From: a virus
DNA: 46,053 bases
Reading direction: 5' to 3' (one strand)
Virus record (IMG/VR): IMGVR_UViG_3300035698_002283
Span: 1-46,053 of that record
The translations under genes and the position numbers were made by a program. This document shows, piece after piece, positions 13,769-22,221 of this stretch. The notes beneath the pieces are model-generated. The model searched no databases and was not told the DNA's origin. It saw only the letters and a list, made by a program, of their open reading frames with translations. Every line of letters starts with the position of its first letter. Position 1 is the stretch's first letter.

Positions 13769-15676
13769 ATGAGTAAATTATTAGCAAGATTAAAGACAGA
13801 GTTTGGAAACGACATCATTGAAGAAATGTCAATGAGTGACTACCTAGCTCTAGCTAAGAAAGATTCGACGGTTTATAGTAGTGCAGCTGAGAGGTTACTC
13901 AAAGCAATTGGCCCTGCTAAAATCTTGGAGACTAGAAACGATCCTAGATTAGGACGTATCTTTTCTAACCAACCAATTGAAACATTCAAACCTTTCGAGG
14001 ACTTCTATGGTATGGAGAAGACTATCTTACAGATTGTAGGCTTCTTACGACATGCGGCGCAAGGGTTAGAAGAAAAGAAACAAATACTATACCTCCTAGG
14101 TCCAGTCGGAGGAGGCAAATCCTCCTTGGCTGACCGCTTAAAGCATTTAATGGAGAAAGAGCCATTCTATGCGATAAAGGATTCACCAGTTTTTGAGTCA
14201 CCTTTAGGCTTCTTTGACGCAAATGATGCAAAGGAACTGGGCGTTCCCAGTAGATACTTGTCGGGTCATCCGTCACCATGGGCAATCAAGCGTTTAAGAG
14301 AAGCGAAAGGCGATTTATCTAAGTTAAAAGTAGTAAAGCTATACCCTAATGCACTCAAACAAATTGCTGTGTCTCGTACAGAGCCAGGCGATGAGAACAA
14401 CCAGGACATATCAGCTTTAGTAGGTAAACTAGACATCCGTAAGCTAGAAGACTATGCGCAGCATGATGCTGACGCTTATAGTTACAGCGGTGGGCTATGT
14501 TTAGGTAACCGAGGCATGTTAGAGTTTGTGGAGATGTTTAAGGCTCCGATTAAAACACTACATCCACTGCTTACTGCTACCCAAGAAGGGTTCTATAACG
14601 GAACGGAAGCAATCAGCGCGATCCCATTTGATGGTCTCGTAGTTGCTCACTCCAATGAATCAGAATGGGAAGCCTTTAAGAACAACCAAAAGAATGAGGC
14701 GTTTGTTGATAGGGTTAATATGATTAGGGTTCCTTACTGTCTGCGTAAGACAGAAGAAGTTTCAATCTATAGAAAACTATTAGATGGCAGTTCATTAGGG
14801 GATGCACCTTGTGCACCACGTACGCTAGAGACACTTGCAGAGTTCTGTGTATTGTCCAGGTTGGTACGACCAGAGAACAGCGATCTATTCGCTAAAATGA
14901 AGATTTATGACGGTGAGAACCTTAAAAACAAGGTTAAGTCATCTAAGAGTGTCGCGGAATTTACGAAGACCGCAGGACCTCTTGAAGGTTTTAGTGGAAT
15001 CTCTACGAGGTTCGCGTTTAAAATACTATCTAAGACATTTAATAGTATTCCCAATGAGATTGGTGCAGATCCTACCCTCCTATTTAGCACCTTAGCGGAG
15101 AGCATTCGACTCGAGCAATTTCAAGAGGAAACTATGGATAGTTACTTGGAAGTGCACGCGCACCTTGTAGAGGAGTACACTAAATTTTTAGACAGGGAGA
15201 TCAAGAAAGCGTACCTAGAGTCATATAGTGACTATGGTCAGAACATCTTTGATCGTTATATTAAATATGCAGAGTTTTGGTTAGATGATGAGGACTATCG
15301 TGATGAAGATAGTGGGGCATTGTTTGATTTAGAGCTATTAAACACTAAGCTGGCTGAGATTGAAAAGCCTGCGGGGGTTAGTAATGAGAAAGATTTCCGT
15401 AATGAAATCGTTAAGTACTGTCTTAAGTACAGGGCTTCTCATAAAGGTGATAACCCTACTTGGTCAAGTTACGCTAAGATGCGTGAAGTGATTGAGAAGA
15501 AGATCTTTACGAGCACTGACGAGTTGATCCCTATTATTTCATTCTCGGCCAAGGCTACGGAAGGGGACAAGAAGAAACATAGTGCGTTTGTTAAGCGAAT
15601 GATTGGGAACGGGTACACAGAGAAGCAAGTGCGACGAGTGTGTGAGTTCTATCTAATGGCTAAGCAGAACGGATAA
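13769..15676 (+). CDS. prkA: PrkA/YeaG-type AAA+ serine protein kinase
   Basis: 635 aa, almost the full length of E. coli YeaG (about 644 aa), and by eye strongly similar throughout. The N-terminal AAA+ domain has AAERLL, PFEDFYGME and Walker A GPVGGGKSS at residues 111-119. The central segment TEPGDENNQDISALVGK and MFKAPIKTLHPLLTATQEG follow. The C-terminal kinase-type domain has AYLESYSDYGQNIFDRY and EKPAGVSNEKDFRNEI. PrkA proteins phosphorylate host targets and control stationary-phase or starvation responses (YeaG in E. coli, PrkA in Bacillus). No truncation or frameshift is seen. It heads an operon with YeaH and SpoVR genes, as in bacteria, but sits inside the phage replication block. 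Confidence 0.95.
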   Translation: MSKLLARLKTEFGNDIIEEMSMSDYLALAKKDSTVYSSAAERLLKAIGPAKILETRNDPRLGRIFSNQPIETFKPFEDFYGMEKTILQIVGFLRHAAQGLEEKKQILYLLGPVGGGKSSLADRLKHLMEKEPFYAIKDSPVFESPLGFFDANDAKELGVPSRYLSGHPSPWAIKRLREAKGDLSKLKVVKLYPNALKQIAVSRTEPGDENNQDISALVGKLDIRKLEDYAQHDADAYSYSGGLCLGNRGMLEFVEMFKAPIKTLHPLLTATQEGFYNGTEAISAIPFDGLVVAHSNESEWEAFKNNQKNEAFVDRVNMIRVPYCLRKTEEVSIYRKLLDGSSLGDAPCAPRTLETLAEFCVLSRLVRPENSDLFAKMKIYDGENLKNKVKSSKSVAEFTKTAGPLEGFSGISTRFAFKILSKTFNSIPNEIGADPTLLFSTLAESIRLEQFQEETMDSYLEVHAHLVEEYTKFLDREIKKAYLESYSDYGQNIFDRYIKYAEFWLDDEDYRDEDSGALFDLELLNTKLAEIEKPAGVSNEKDFRNEIVKYCLKYRASHKGDNPTWSSYAKMREVIEKKIFTSTDELIPIISFSAKATEGDKKKHSAFVKRMIGNGYTEKQVRRVCEFYLMAKQNG

Positions 15677-15697
15677 CATTAAACTAGGGGTAGGAAG

Positions 15698-16945
15698 ATG
15701 AATATCATAGATAGCCGCAAAGGCGGTAGTAGAAGCGCGGACAGGAACCGTAAGAAGTTCCTAAGACGCAACAAGAAAGCAATTAAGAAGGCCGTACAGG
15801 ATGCTATCCAAGATTCTACGATAGCTGATGTCGGTAAGGGTGAAGTTGACGTGAACCTCGGTCGAGGCACAGACGAGCCTATGTTCAACCACCGTCCAGG
15901 CACAGGGGTTACCGATCAGGTACATCCCGGTAACGATCGATTCACAAGCGGTGATCAAGTTCCTCGCCCACAAGGTGGTCAGGGACAAGGTCCAGGGCAA
16001 GCCGGTAATAGTGGTGAAGGAGAAGACGAGTTTGTCTTCAGACTCTCATCTGAGGAATTCATGGATTATTTCATGGAAGATCTAGCTTTACCTAACTTAG
16101 CTAAGAAACAGCTTAGTGTCATCGAATCATTCAAGAAACAGAAGGCAGGCTTTAGCAATGAAGGATCACCTGGCTCTCTGAGTATCAACCGAACATTCAA
16201 GAATGCAGTAGGACGCCGTATTGGCCAAGCTGCTGCTGTTAGAAAACAAATCAAAGAACTAGAAGCTAAAGATCCTCGGACAGAAGAGGAAGAGAAGAAG
16301 CTTTTGTTTTTGCGAAAAAAAATCCGGAATCTGAGATTTATTGATGACCTGGACATTCGCTATGTGAGAACCGAGACCATCCCCGAAACTAAGGTGAACG
16401 CTGTGATGTTTTGCCTAATGGATGTGTCATACTCCATGGACGAAGAGCGTAAGGACTTAGCTAAACGATTCTATGTTCTATTACATATGTTCCTCCAGAG
16501 ATTCTATAACAAGGTAGATGTAGTGTTCGTAAGACATACACACGTTGCGTCTGAGGTCTCTGAACAAGAGTTCTTCCACGGCAAAGAGACTGGCGGCACA
16601 GTGGTGTCTACAGGGGTTGACTTGATCCGTAAGATTATCGATGAGAGATATCCAGAGAATGCGTGGAATATGTACTGCGCACAGGCCTCTGATGGAGATA
16701 ACTTCGAGAACGATGAGAATGCATTACGTGAGAGCCTTCATAAACTAATACCTAAGCTACAGTACTATGCTTATATAGATATCTTAGCGAACAAGTATTT
16801 TGGTATGTCAGGTGAGCCTTCTGAGTTATGGGGTTACTACGACGAGTTCTCCGATCAATACGATCACTTTGAGAGAGCTGCGATTCAAGGGTCAGAAGAT
16901 ATTTGGCCGGTATTCAGAGCATTATTCAAGAAGGGGGAGAAGTAA
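15698..16945 (+). CDS. yeaH: YeaH/YhbH family protein (DUF444), von Willebrand A-like
   Basis: 415 aa against about 427 in E. coli YeaH. A basic N-terminus (RNRKKFLRRNKKAIKK) comes first, then VHPGNDRF, a Gly/Gln/Pro-rich linker at about 91-107 and EDEFVF. A coiled region precedes the vWA-type domain. The metal-site motif is intact: DVSYS at about 242-246, TGGT, then ASDGDN. In bacteria YeaH is encoded next to and functions with YeaG/PrkA. GGGGTAGG precedes ATG 15698. The gene is complete. No enzymatic activity is established for the family. Confidence 0.95.
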   Translation: MNIIDSRKGGSRSADRNRKKFLRRNKKAIKKAVQDAIQDSTIADVGKGEVDVNLGRGTDEPMFNHRPGTGVTDQVHPGNDRFTSGDQVPRPQGGQGQGPGQAGNSGEGEDEFVFRLSSEEFMDYFMEDLALPNLAKKQLSVIESFKKQKAGFSNEGSPGSLSINRTFKNAVGRRIGQAAAVRKQIKELEAKDPRTEEEEKKLLFLRKKIRNLRFIDDLDIRYVRTETIPETKVNAVMFCLMDVSYSMDEERKDLAKRFYVLLHMFLQRFYNKVDVVFVRHTHVASEVSEQEFFHGKETGGTVVSTGVDLIRKIIDERYPENAWNMYCAQASDGDNFENDENALRESLHKLIPKLQYYAYIDILANKYFGMSGEPSELWGYYDEFSDQYDHFERAAIQGSEDIWPVFRALFKKGEK

Positions 16946-16946
16946 G

Positions 16947-18437
16947 ATGGGTAAGCCACTATATACAGATAATGAATGGAGCTTTGACGCACTAGAGAGA
17001 GTGTGGGATAAGATTGAAGAGATTGCTGAGGACAAGTACGACTTAACGTACTTCCCTGCTCAGTTTGAGATGATACCTTACGAAAGAATGCTTAATGTCT
17101 ATGCGACTGCTGGTCTCCCTAACATGTATCATCACTGGAGTCACGGGAAGTCATTCGTACAACACGAGAAGGGATATTTAGCAGGTCAAGAGAACTTAGC
17201 GTACGAGGTAGTTATTAATACTAACCCCTCTATTGCATACCTGATGGACAGTAATACTATGACGATGCAGACGCTAGTTATGGCCCATGCTTCTGTAGGT
17301 CACTCAAGTTTCTTTAAGCACAACAAGTTATTCCAAGAGCATACTGATCCTTCTAGTATTCTAGGGTTTCTAGAGTATGGTAAGGAGTACATGAAGCAGT
17401 GTGAGTTTAAATATGGGGAGGCGGAAGTCGAAAGAGTGCTAGATGCAGCACACGCCTTGAGGTTCTATGCGATTGATCGTTACAAGAAGCCTCAGATCTC
17501 ACGTAAGAAGCGTATGGAGAAAATGAGAGCTCAGAATAAAGAAACACAACAGTCTTTTAATCATGACCATTTCCAGATTAATAGTACGACCAGGAAAGAG
17601 CTTAAGTTTAAGAAGAGACCTCAATTACGTGAAGAGAATATACTCCGATACATTATGGATAACTCTCCTAACCTACCAGCGTGGAAGCGTGAGGTGTTAC
17701 GTATCGTGTGTGAAATCAATCAGTATCTATATCCACAAATGCACACACAGGTTATGAATGAAGGTTGGGCGTGCTTCTGGCATTATCACATCATGAATGA
17801 TTTAGAAGACGGTGGTCATCTACCTGAAGGAGCTATGTTTGAGTTCCTAGCATCACATACTGGTGTGGTAGCTCAACCGGCTTATAACAGCCCGTACTAC
17901 TCAGGAATCAACGTCTACGCCCTAGGGTTCAACATCATGATGGACATTAAACGTATCTGTCAAGATCCTACGGACGAAGATCGTGAATGGTTCCCTGATA
18001 TTGCAGGTAAAGACTGGCTACCAGTTATGAAAGAGATTGTCCAATTGTTTCGAGACGATTCATTCATCCAAACATATCTGTCTCCTAAGGTTATGAGAGA
18101 CATGGGACTATTTAATGTTTTAGATCATATCGAAGATGAGGAGCATTTAACTGTAACGTATATCCACGATGATGAAGGTTACAAAGCTGTGAGACAGAAA
18201 CTTTCAGAGCAGTATACCTTCTCTAATAACATCCCTGATATGTATGTGACAGGCCATGATATGCAAGGAGGCAGAGAACTAAGTATTACCCATAAAGAAC
18301 GGAATTATATAGGTCTTGACCGTAAGACAGCCATGCAGACATGTATACATATGAGAGAATTATGGGGCTATCCCGTGCATTTAGACATATTGTATACAGA
18401 TCGAACGGAAGGTGCTGAGGGGGTAATAATCCCATGA
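16947..18437 (+). CDS. spoVR: SpoVR/YcgB family protein
   Basis: 496 aa against about 510 in E. coli YcgB. Hallmark stretches are all present: YFPAQFEMIPYERML, HWSHGKSF, LAYEVVINTNPSIAYLM, MAHASVGHSSFFK, TQVMNEGWACFWHYHIMN, AYNSPYYSGINVYALGF and FPDIAGKDWL. The conserved His and Glu residues suggest a metal or hydrolase-like site. The start is ATG 16947 after GGGGGAGAAG, two bases after the YeaH stop. A longer frame to 16800 would lie inside the YeaH gene and is rejected. SpoVR affects spore cortex in Bacillus and stress traits elsewhere; its biochemistry is unsettled. Confidence 0.95.
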   Translation: MGKPLYTDNEWSFDALERVWDKIEEIAEDKYDLTYFPAQFEMIPYERMLNVYATAGLPNMYHHWSHGKSFVQHEKGYLAGQENLAYEVVINTNPSIAYLMDSNTMTMQTLVMAHASVGHSSFFKHNKLFQEHTDPSSILGFLEYGKEYMKQCEFKYGEAEVERVLDAAHALRFYAIDRYKKPQISRKKRMEKMRAQNKETQQSFNHDHFQINSTTRKELKFKKRPQLREENILRYIMDNSPNLPAWKREVLRIVCEINQYLYPQMHTQVMNEGWACFWHYHIMNDLEDGGHLPEGAMFEFLASHTGVVAQPAYNSPYYSGINVYALGFNIMMDIKRICQDPTDEDREWFPDIAGKDWLPVMKEIVQLFRDDSFIQTYLSPKVMRDMGLFNVLDHIEDEEHLTVTYIHDDEGYKAVRQKLSEQYTFSNNIPDMYVTGHDMQGGRELSITHKERNYIGLDRKTAMQTCIHMRELWGYPVHLDILYTDRTEGAEGVIIP

Positions 18438-19240
18438 AGAAACTATTAATTGATGGCGACATAATCGCCTATAGATCTTCAGCACATCAGTCCGTATGGG
18501 AAGCTGATGGTTTGTTCTTTAACCTAAGACGTGATGCGGCTAAGTATGGTACACCTACTAAGTGTGGGACATACTCGCCTTGTAAAGAAGTAGTATTTGG
18601 TAAGGCACAACGAATGATTGATACTATCGTACGGGATAATACTAAAGGATGTGAAGCTCCAATGATGAAAGTTTTCCTGAGCGGGACAACTAATTTCCGT
18701 ATGGATATCTGCTCTCAGTATAAGGCACAGCGTCCTACTGAGAAGCCTAAGTACCTAGGAGATGTTAAAGAGTTCCTTAAGGCACGATATAATACAGAGA
18801 CGTCAGCAGGTGAAGAGGCTGATGATGTAATTGGCATAGAACAATATCAAAACTATCGAAATCCCTCTACTTTTGACACTGTCATCTGCTCTACAGATAA
18901 AGATTTTAAAACGATACCGGGTTATCTCTACAACCCTGTGTCCGGTAAGATGACGTACAGCGAGGAGAAAGATGCATTACGTTTCTTCTACCTTCAAGTA
19001 CTCATGGGAGATAAAGCAGATAACATTGAAGGACTGAAAGGTGTTGGCCCTATACGGGCTGAGTCAATCTTAAAGAACTACACTACGGAATGGGATTTGT
19101 ATCGAGCTGTACGCATAGCCGTACGCCGTACATTAAAAGTTAACAAGAGTATAGCGGAAGAGATGATCCTGAAGACAGGACAGCTACTACGCATCAGACG
19201 ATGGAGAGGAGAGATATGGCAGCTTCCAACAAGGCGATAG
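18434..19240 (+). CDS. 5'-3' exonuclease, T7 gp6 / flap nuclease family
   Basis: 268 aa. LLIDGDI (Asp7, Asp9), AGEEADDVIG at about 125-134, CSTDKDFKTIPG at 152-163 and GDKADNIEGLKGVGPIRAE at 192-210 give the metal ligands and the helix-3-turn-helix of the FEN family. Such enzymes remove RNA primers, degrade host DNA and aid recombination. The start overlaps the SpoVR stop (ATGA). The gene sits with the replication genes, as gp6 does in T7. Confidence 0.92.
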   Translation: MKKLLIDGDIIAYRSSAHQSVWEADGLFFNLRRDAAKYGTPTKCGTYSPCKEVVFGKAQRMIDTIVRDNTKGCEAPMMKVFLSGTTNFRMDICSQYKAQRPTEKPKYLGDVKEFLKARYNTETSAGEEADDVIGIEQYQNYRNPSTFDTVICSTDKDFKTIPGYLYNPVSGKMTYSEEKDALRFFYLQVLMGDKADNIEGLKGVGPIRAESILKNYTTEWDLYRAVRIAVRRTLKVNKSIAEEMILKTGQLLRIRRWRGEIWQLPTRR

Positions 19241-19638
19241 GTTTAAAGTACGGGTTCCGTAGTGGCTTAGAAGAACGGGTATCACAACAGATATTCTTTG
19301 AAGGGACAATGTTCCAGTATGAGGGGATCAAGTTGCCTTTTGTCCAGCCCGAGAAGAATCGTAAGTATACACCAGACTTTACATTACGTAAGAAGGATGG
19401 TACAATGATGTATATAGAAACCAAGGGCCGGTTCGTAGTGCAAGATAGATTGAAGCACTTATTAATAAGAGAACAGTACCCGAAGTTAGATTTGAGGTTT
19501 GTCTTCACTAACCCTAACGGGAAGATAACGAAGACGAGTAAGACGACATATGCGATGTGGTGTGATAAGCACGGCTTCAGGTATGCAAAGGCGCTGATGC
19601 CTAGGGAGTGGTTAGATGAATTACAGACAATTATCTAG
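19216..19638 (+). CDS. T7 endonuclease I-like Holliday junction resolvase
   Basis: 140 aa from ATG 19216, chosen because GGAGAGGAGAG precedes it; an ATG at 19201 is less likely. FRSGLEE is at about 14-20, YTPDFTL at 51-57, YIETKG at 66-71 and HLLIREQYPKLDLR at 81-94, matching T7 gp3 (149 aa). The catalytic set Glu19, Asp54, Glu68 and Lys70 is intact. It resolves branched DNA and debranches concatemers before packaging. It overlaps both neighbours and ends with TAG. Confidence 0.95.
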   Translation: MAASNKAIGLKYGFRSGLEERVSQQIFFEGTMFQYEGIKLPFVQPEKNRKYTPDFTLRKKDGTMMYIETKGRFVVQDRLKHLLIREQYPKLDLRFVFTNPNGKITKTSKTTYAMWCDKHGFRYAKALMPREWLDELQTII

Positions 19639-20254
19639 AATCTCAGGAGCTATAATGATAGCCGTAGTGTTTGCCACAATGGGTGCACTGGATACTACGG
19701 TAGCAGTTAAGCCTACTGTGCATGGTAAGTTAGATACTACGGTATCAGTTAAGCTTTCCGTACAGAACAAGGTACTCGAGACCCGAGTGATTGAGGTCAA
19801 CCATAGGACAATGATGTACCCTATAGGTGTTGTTAGGTCTGCGGTAAAAGGAGACACGATCTCTTTCTTACTACACAGCCCAGGTGGTAACGTGTATGCT
19901 GGGTTCGGATTGATCGAGAGGATCTTAGAGACGAAAGCGAAGACTACGGGATACATCCCTGTATATTGTTATAGTATGTGTGCGATGATCTCTTTACATA
20001 TCGACAAAGTCAGACTAGCATCAAATGCTCAGATCATGTTCCACCTGTACGGCTATCAAGGGTACAAAGCAAAGCCTGGAACGTGGTTATCAAAGATTGA
20101 CCCATCAATGAATACCTACTTCATCGAGACGTTTAAACTCATGAAGAAACAGGGCTTGTTGACAGACCTAGAATATCGTGGTATTATAAAGGGGTATGAT
20201 ATATATATAGACGGTAAAGAGTATAACAAAAGACTAGCGAGGATAGGAAAGTAA
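19616..20254 (+). CDS. ClpP-like serine peptidase, paralogue 3, with N-terminal hydrophobic helix
   Basis: 212 aa. Residues about 9-24 (ISGAIMIAVVFATMGA) form a hydrophobic helix, either a signal peptide or an anchor. Then come two 14-residue near-repeats beginning LDTTVAVK and LDTTVSVK (about 25-52). The ClpP core follows, with LLHSPGGNVYAG at 85-96, Ser120 in CYSMCAM, His143 in IMFHLYG and Asp195 in GYDIYIDGKEY; the triad is complete. GGGAG precedes ATG 19616, which overlaps the endonuclease gene. It is closest to paralogue 1. A membrane or periplasmic peptidase is suggested by the N-terminus. Confidence 0.85.
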   Translation: MNYRQLSRISGAIMIAVVFATMGALDTTVAVKPTVHGKLDTTVSVKLSVQNKVLETRVIEVNHRTMMYPIGVVRSAVKGDTISFLLHSPGGNVYAGFGLIERILETKAKTTGYIPVYCYSMCAMISLHIDKVRLASNAQIMFHLYGYQGYKAKPGTWLSKIDPSMNTYFIETFKLMKKQGLLTDLEYRGIIKGYDIYIDGKEYNKRLARIGK

Positions 20255-20255
20255 C

Positions 20256-21023
20256 ATGAAACATTTAATGATTCCAGATATACAAGCGAAGCCAGGAATG
20301 GCGACAGACCATCTAACACACATAGGTCAGCTGATCTTGCATGAGCGTCCTGATGTAATCATTCAGATTGGTGACTTCGCAGACATGCATTCACTAAGCT
20401 CTTATGATCGAGGCAAGAAGTGTTTTGAGGGTCGGAGGTTCCGTGAGGATATCAAAGCGTCTGATAATGCAATGGCTCTTTTACTAGGTCCAATGCGTAA
20501 GTATAACAAGAAACGTAAGATATTAAAGAGAAAGCAGTATAAGCCTCGTATGGTAATGACTCTAGGTAACCACGAGAATAGAATCAACAGAGCTATCGAG
20601 AATGCTCCAGAGTTAGATGGTGCGATTGGTGTGAATGACCTACGATTTAGAGAACACGGCTGGGAACTCTATGACTTCCTAGTACCTGTAGAGATTGATG
20701 GTGTAACGTATGCTCATTACTTTACTGGTGACTTTAGTCCTCATCCTTTAGGAAGAGCACATATCATTATGAGTAAGCATATGAAGAGCTGTACGGCGGG
20801 ACATAAGCAGATGCTCGATTACTTTGTATCACAACATAAGATCAATGGCCGTAGAGTCCAGTGCTTGATTGCAGGTGCAGCGTATGCACATGATGAGGGT
20901 TACCGAACACCGCAGGGTCAAGATCACTTTAGAGGTGTGGTAGTTAAACATGATGTATTGGAAGGTGAATACGATCCTCACTTCATTAGTTTGGAGAGTC
21001 TGGCTCGTAGGTACGGAGCATGA
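20256..21023 (+). CDS. Calcineurin-like metallophosphoesterase
   Basis: 255 aa. IPDIQAKPG (Asp8), IGDFADMHSLSSYD at about 38-50, LGNHENR at 103-109, and AGHKQ with His183 are the metal-binding blocks of the family. The first block is DxQ where DxH is usual, as I recall from many phage members of this group. Likely substrates are phosphodiesters or phosphomonoesters; the exact one is unknown. It starts one base after the ClpP-like gene with AGGAAAG, within the replication and repair block. Confidence 0.85.
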   Translation: MKHLMIPDIQAKPGMATDHLTHIGQLILHERPDVIIQIGDFADMHSLSSYDRGKKCFEGRRFREDIKASDNAMALLLGPMRKYNKKRKILKRKQYKPRMVMTLGNHENRINRAIENAPELDGAIGVNDLRFREHGWELYDFLVPVEIDGVTYAHYFTGDFSPHPLGRAHIIMSKHMKSCTAGHKQMLDYFVSQHKINGRRVQCLIAGAAYAHDEGYRTPQGQDHFRGVVVKHDVLEGEYDPHFISLESLARRYGA

Positions 21024-21241
21024 TACTCTGGGTAGGGACAGCCCTACTACTCGCTGGAGTGATACTAGTCGTACAAGGGAAGCCTGAGTATATGGTTACG
21101 GCCATGGTGCTTAACTTGTTAGGAGATATCTTCTTACTAGTATTCTTCCTTATTAATTTTAGCCTACCAATGGTTGTATTAAATAGTATATACGCACTGA
21201 CTGCGGTGTACGGAATTAACAAATGGAGGAATGTAAGATGA
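21020..21241 (+). CDS. Small membrane protein, 73 aa, three hydrophobic spans
   Basis: The start overlaps the stop of the phosphoesterase gene (ATGA). Hydrophobic stretches lie at about 1-18, 26-48 and 50-66, so the protein is nearly all membrane-embedded, ending NKWRNVR. No family recognised. Its end overlaps the next gene's ATG and contains its GGAGG site. Confidence 0.7.
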   Translation: MILWVGTALLLAGVILVVQGKPEYMVTAMVLNLLGDIFLLVFFLINFSLPMVVLNSIYALTAVYGINKWRNVR

Positions 21242-21633
21242 CTAAGAAAGAGCTGGGGAAGCTAAGATTTGATTTAATAACACCTGAGATGGAACAGGCG
21301 TTAGCTGAGGTTCTAATGGCAGGGGCAGAGAAGTATACAGAAAGAGGTTGGGAAGAGCAGATGAATGTGTTCACAGCAGAGGAGCATATGAAATCAGCAA
21401 TGAGACACCTGAATGAGGTTAAGTATGGTAAGACAGTCGACGAAGAGACTGGTCTACATCCTATACAACACTTGTTCACTCGGATTGGAATGGCGGTTAC
21501 AGTAATGGCACGTACTAAAGAGAAGAAGGTTGCGAAACCTCTTGCTAAGTTTCCACGAATGATCCGTCACCCAGAAGTAGAGAGTCCTTATAAGGCTCGT
21601 GCTAAACAACTAGATGCAGATGTAGGAGGATAA
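21238..21633 (+). CDS. dATP/dGTP pyrophosphohydrolase-like protein (DUF5664 type)
   Basis: 131 aa from ATG 21238, which has GGAGG 9 bases upstream. The segment GKLRFDLITPEMEQALAEVL, then GAEKYTERGWEE, HMKSAMRHLNE and DEETGLHP matches the family listed as dATP/dGTP diphosphohydrolase N-terminal domain in phages (DUF5664). The Glu and His positions fit an all-alpha MazG-like metal site. It would adjust dNTP pools for phage synthesis. No PurZ or DatZ gene is seen, so there is no sign of diaminopurine DNA. Confidence 0.75.
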   Translation: MTKKELGKLRFDLITPEMEQALAEVLMAGAEKYTERGWEEQMNVFTAEEHMKSAMRHLNEVKYGKTVDEETGLHPIQHLFTRIGMAVTVMARTKEKKVAKPLAKFPRMIRHPEVESPYKARAKQLDADVGG

Positions 21634-21634
21634 G

Positions 21635-21916
21635 ATGGCTATTATAATAAGCACAACAGGAGATCGTTGCGATACGGAAGAGACTGTTGCAGAGTTGGAG
21701 ATGATGCTTCTAAAGGATATCGGACATTACCTACCAGTTAAAGCAGTAGGCCGTCCGGCGAAGATAATTAGTACAGCGTTGAATATCGATAAGATAGAAC
21801 TGATACTAGAAGATGGTGTGGATATCCCATCCCCACTACCACCCAAAGGGTTTAATACGAGAGAAGCAGTATATCAGCCTTATATAAATATGCGGTTAAT
21901 ACTTGACAAATCCTAA
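21635..21916 (+). CDS. Hypothetical 93-aa protein
   Basis: It begins MAIIISTTGDRCDTEETV. Beta-like strands (KIISTALNIDKIELILEDG) suggest a small alpha/beta fold. It starts one base after the previous gene with AGGAGG and ends inside the promoter at 21903-21930. Unknown function. Confidence 0.7.
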   Translation: MAIIISTTGDRCDTEETVAELEMMLLKDIGHYLPVKAVGRPAKIISTALNIDKIELILEDGVDIPSPLPPKGFNTREAVYQPYINMRLILDKS

Positions 21917-21930
21917 TACTGTGCTATAAT
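21903..21930 (+). promoter_or_regulatory. Rightward sigma70 promoter
   Basis: TTGACA (21903-21908) and TATAAT (21925-21930) have 16-base spacing and an extended -10 (TGCTATAAT). It overlaps the end of the gene at 21635 and serves the DUF2061 gene at 21961, which is closed by a terminator at 22228. Confidence 0.88.
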
Positions 21931-21960
21931 GTAATTATACACTTAAAGGAGGGTATGGTT

Positions 21961-22221
21961 ATGAAACGTATTAGTAGTTCGCAAGTAAGAAGTTTATTGA
22001 AGGCTTTTACATGGAGGGTAGTAGCTAGTTTAGATACCTTGATCCTAGTGTGGATCATCACAGGCTCACTAGAAGCCGGTGCAACAATTGGTCTTATTGA
22101 GATTGGTACGAAGATCTTTATTTACTACGGGCATGAACGTCTTTGGGATCGAGTACAAGTTAAGTTGATTAAGAAGGTTATTGCTAAGGTAGTACCTAGA
22201 TCGACTGAAATTACAAAATAG
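21961..22221 (+). CDS. DUF2061 family membrane protein
   Basis: 86 aa from ATG 21961, which lies about 8 bases from AAGGAGGG; an ATG at 21955 is too close to that site. KAFTWRVVASLDTL, WIITGSLEAGA and YYGHERLWDRV are the DUF2061 pattern with two membrane spans. It has its own promoter and terminator, so it forms a single-gene transcript. The gene at 11240 is a paralogue. The molecular function of the family is unknown. Confidence 0.88.
   Translation: MKRISSSQVRSLLKAFTWRVVASLDTLILVWIITGSLEAGATIGLIEIGTKIFIYYGHERLWDRVQVKLIKKVIAKVVPRSTEITK

Noticed and set aside
16800-16946. Longer SpoVR reading frame starting inside the YeaH gene
   Set aside because: The extension lies in another frame of a well-conserved YeaH C-terminus, and ATG 16947 has a strong GGGGGAG site and matches the usual SpoVR start.
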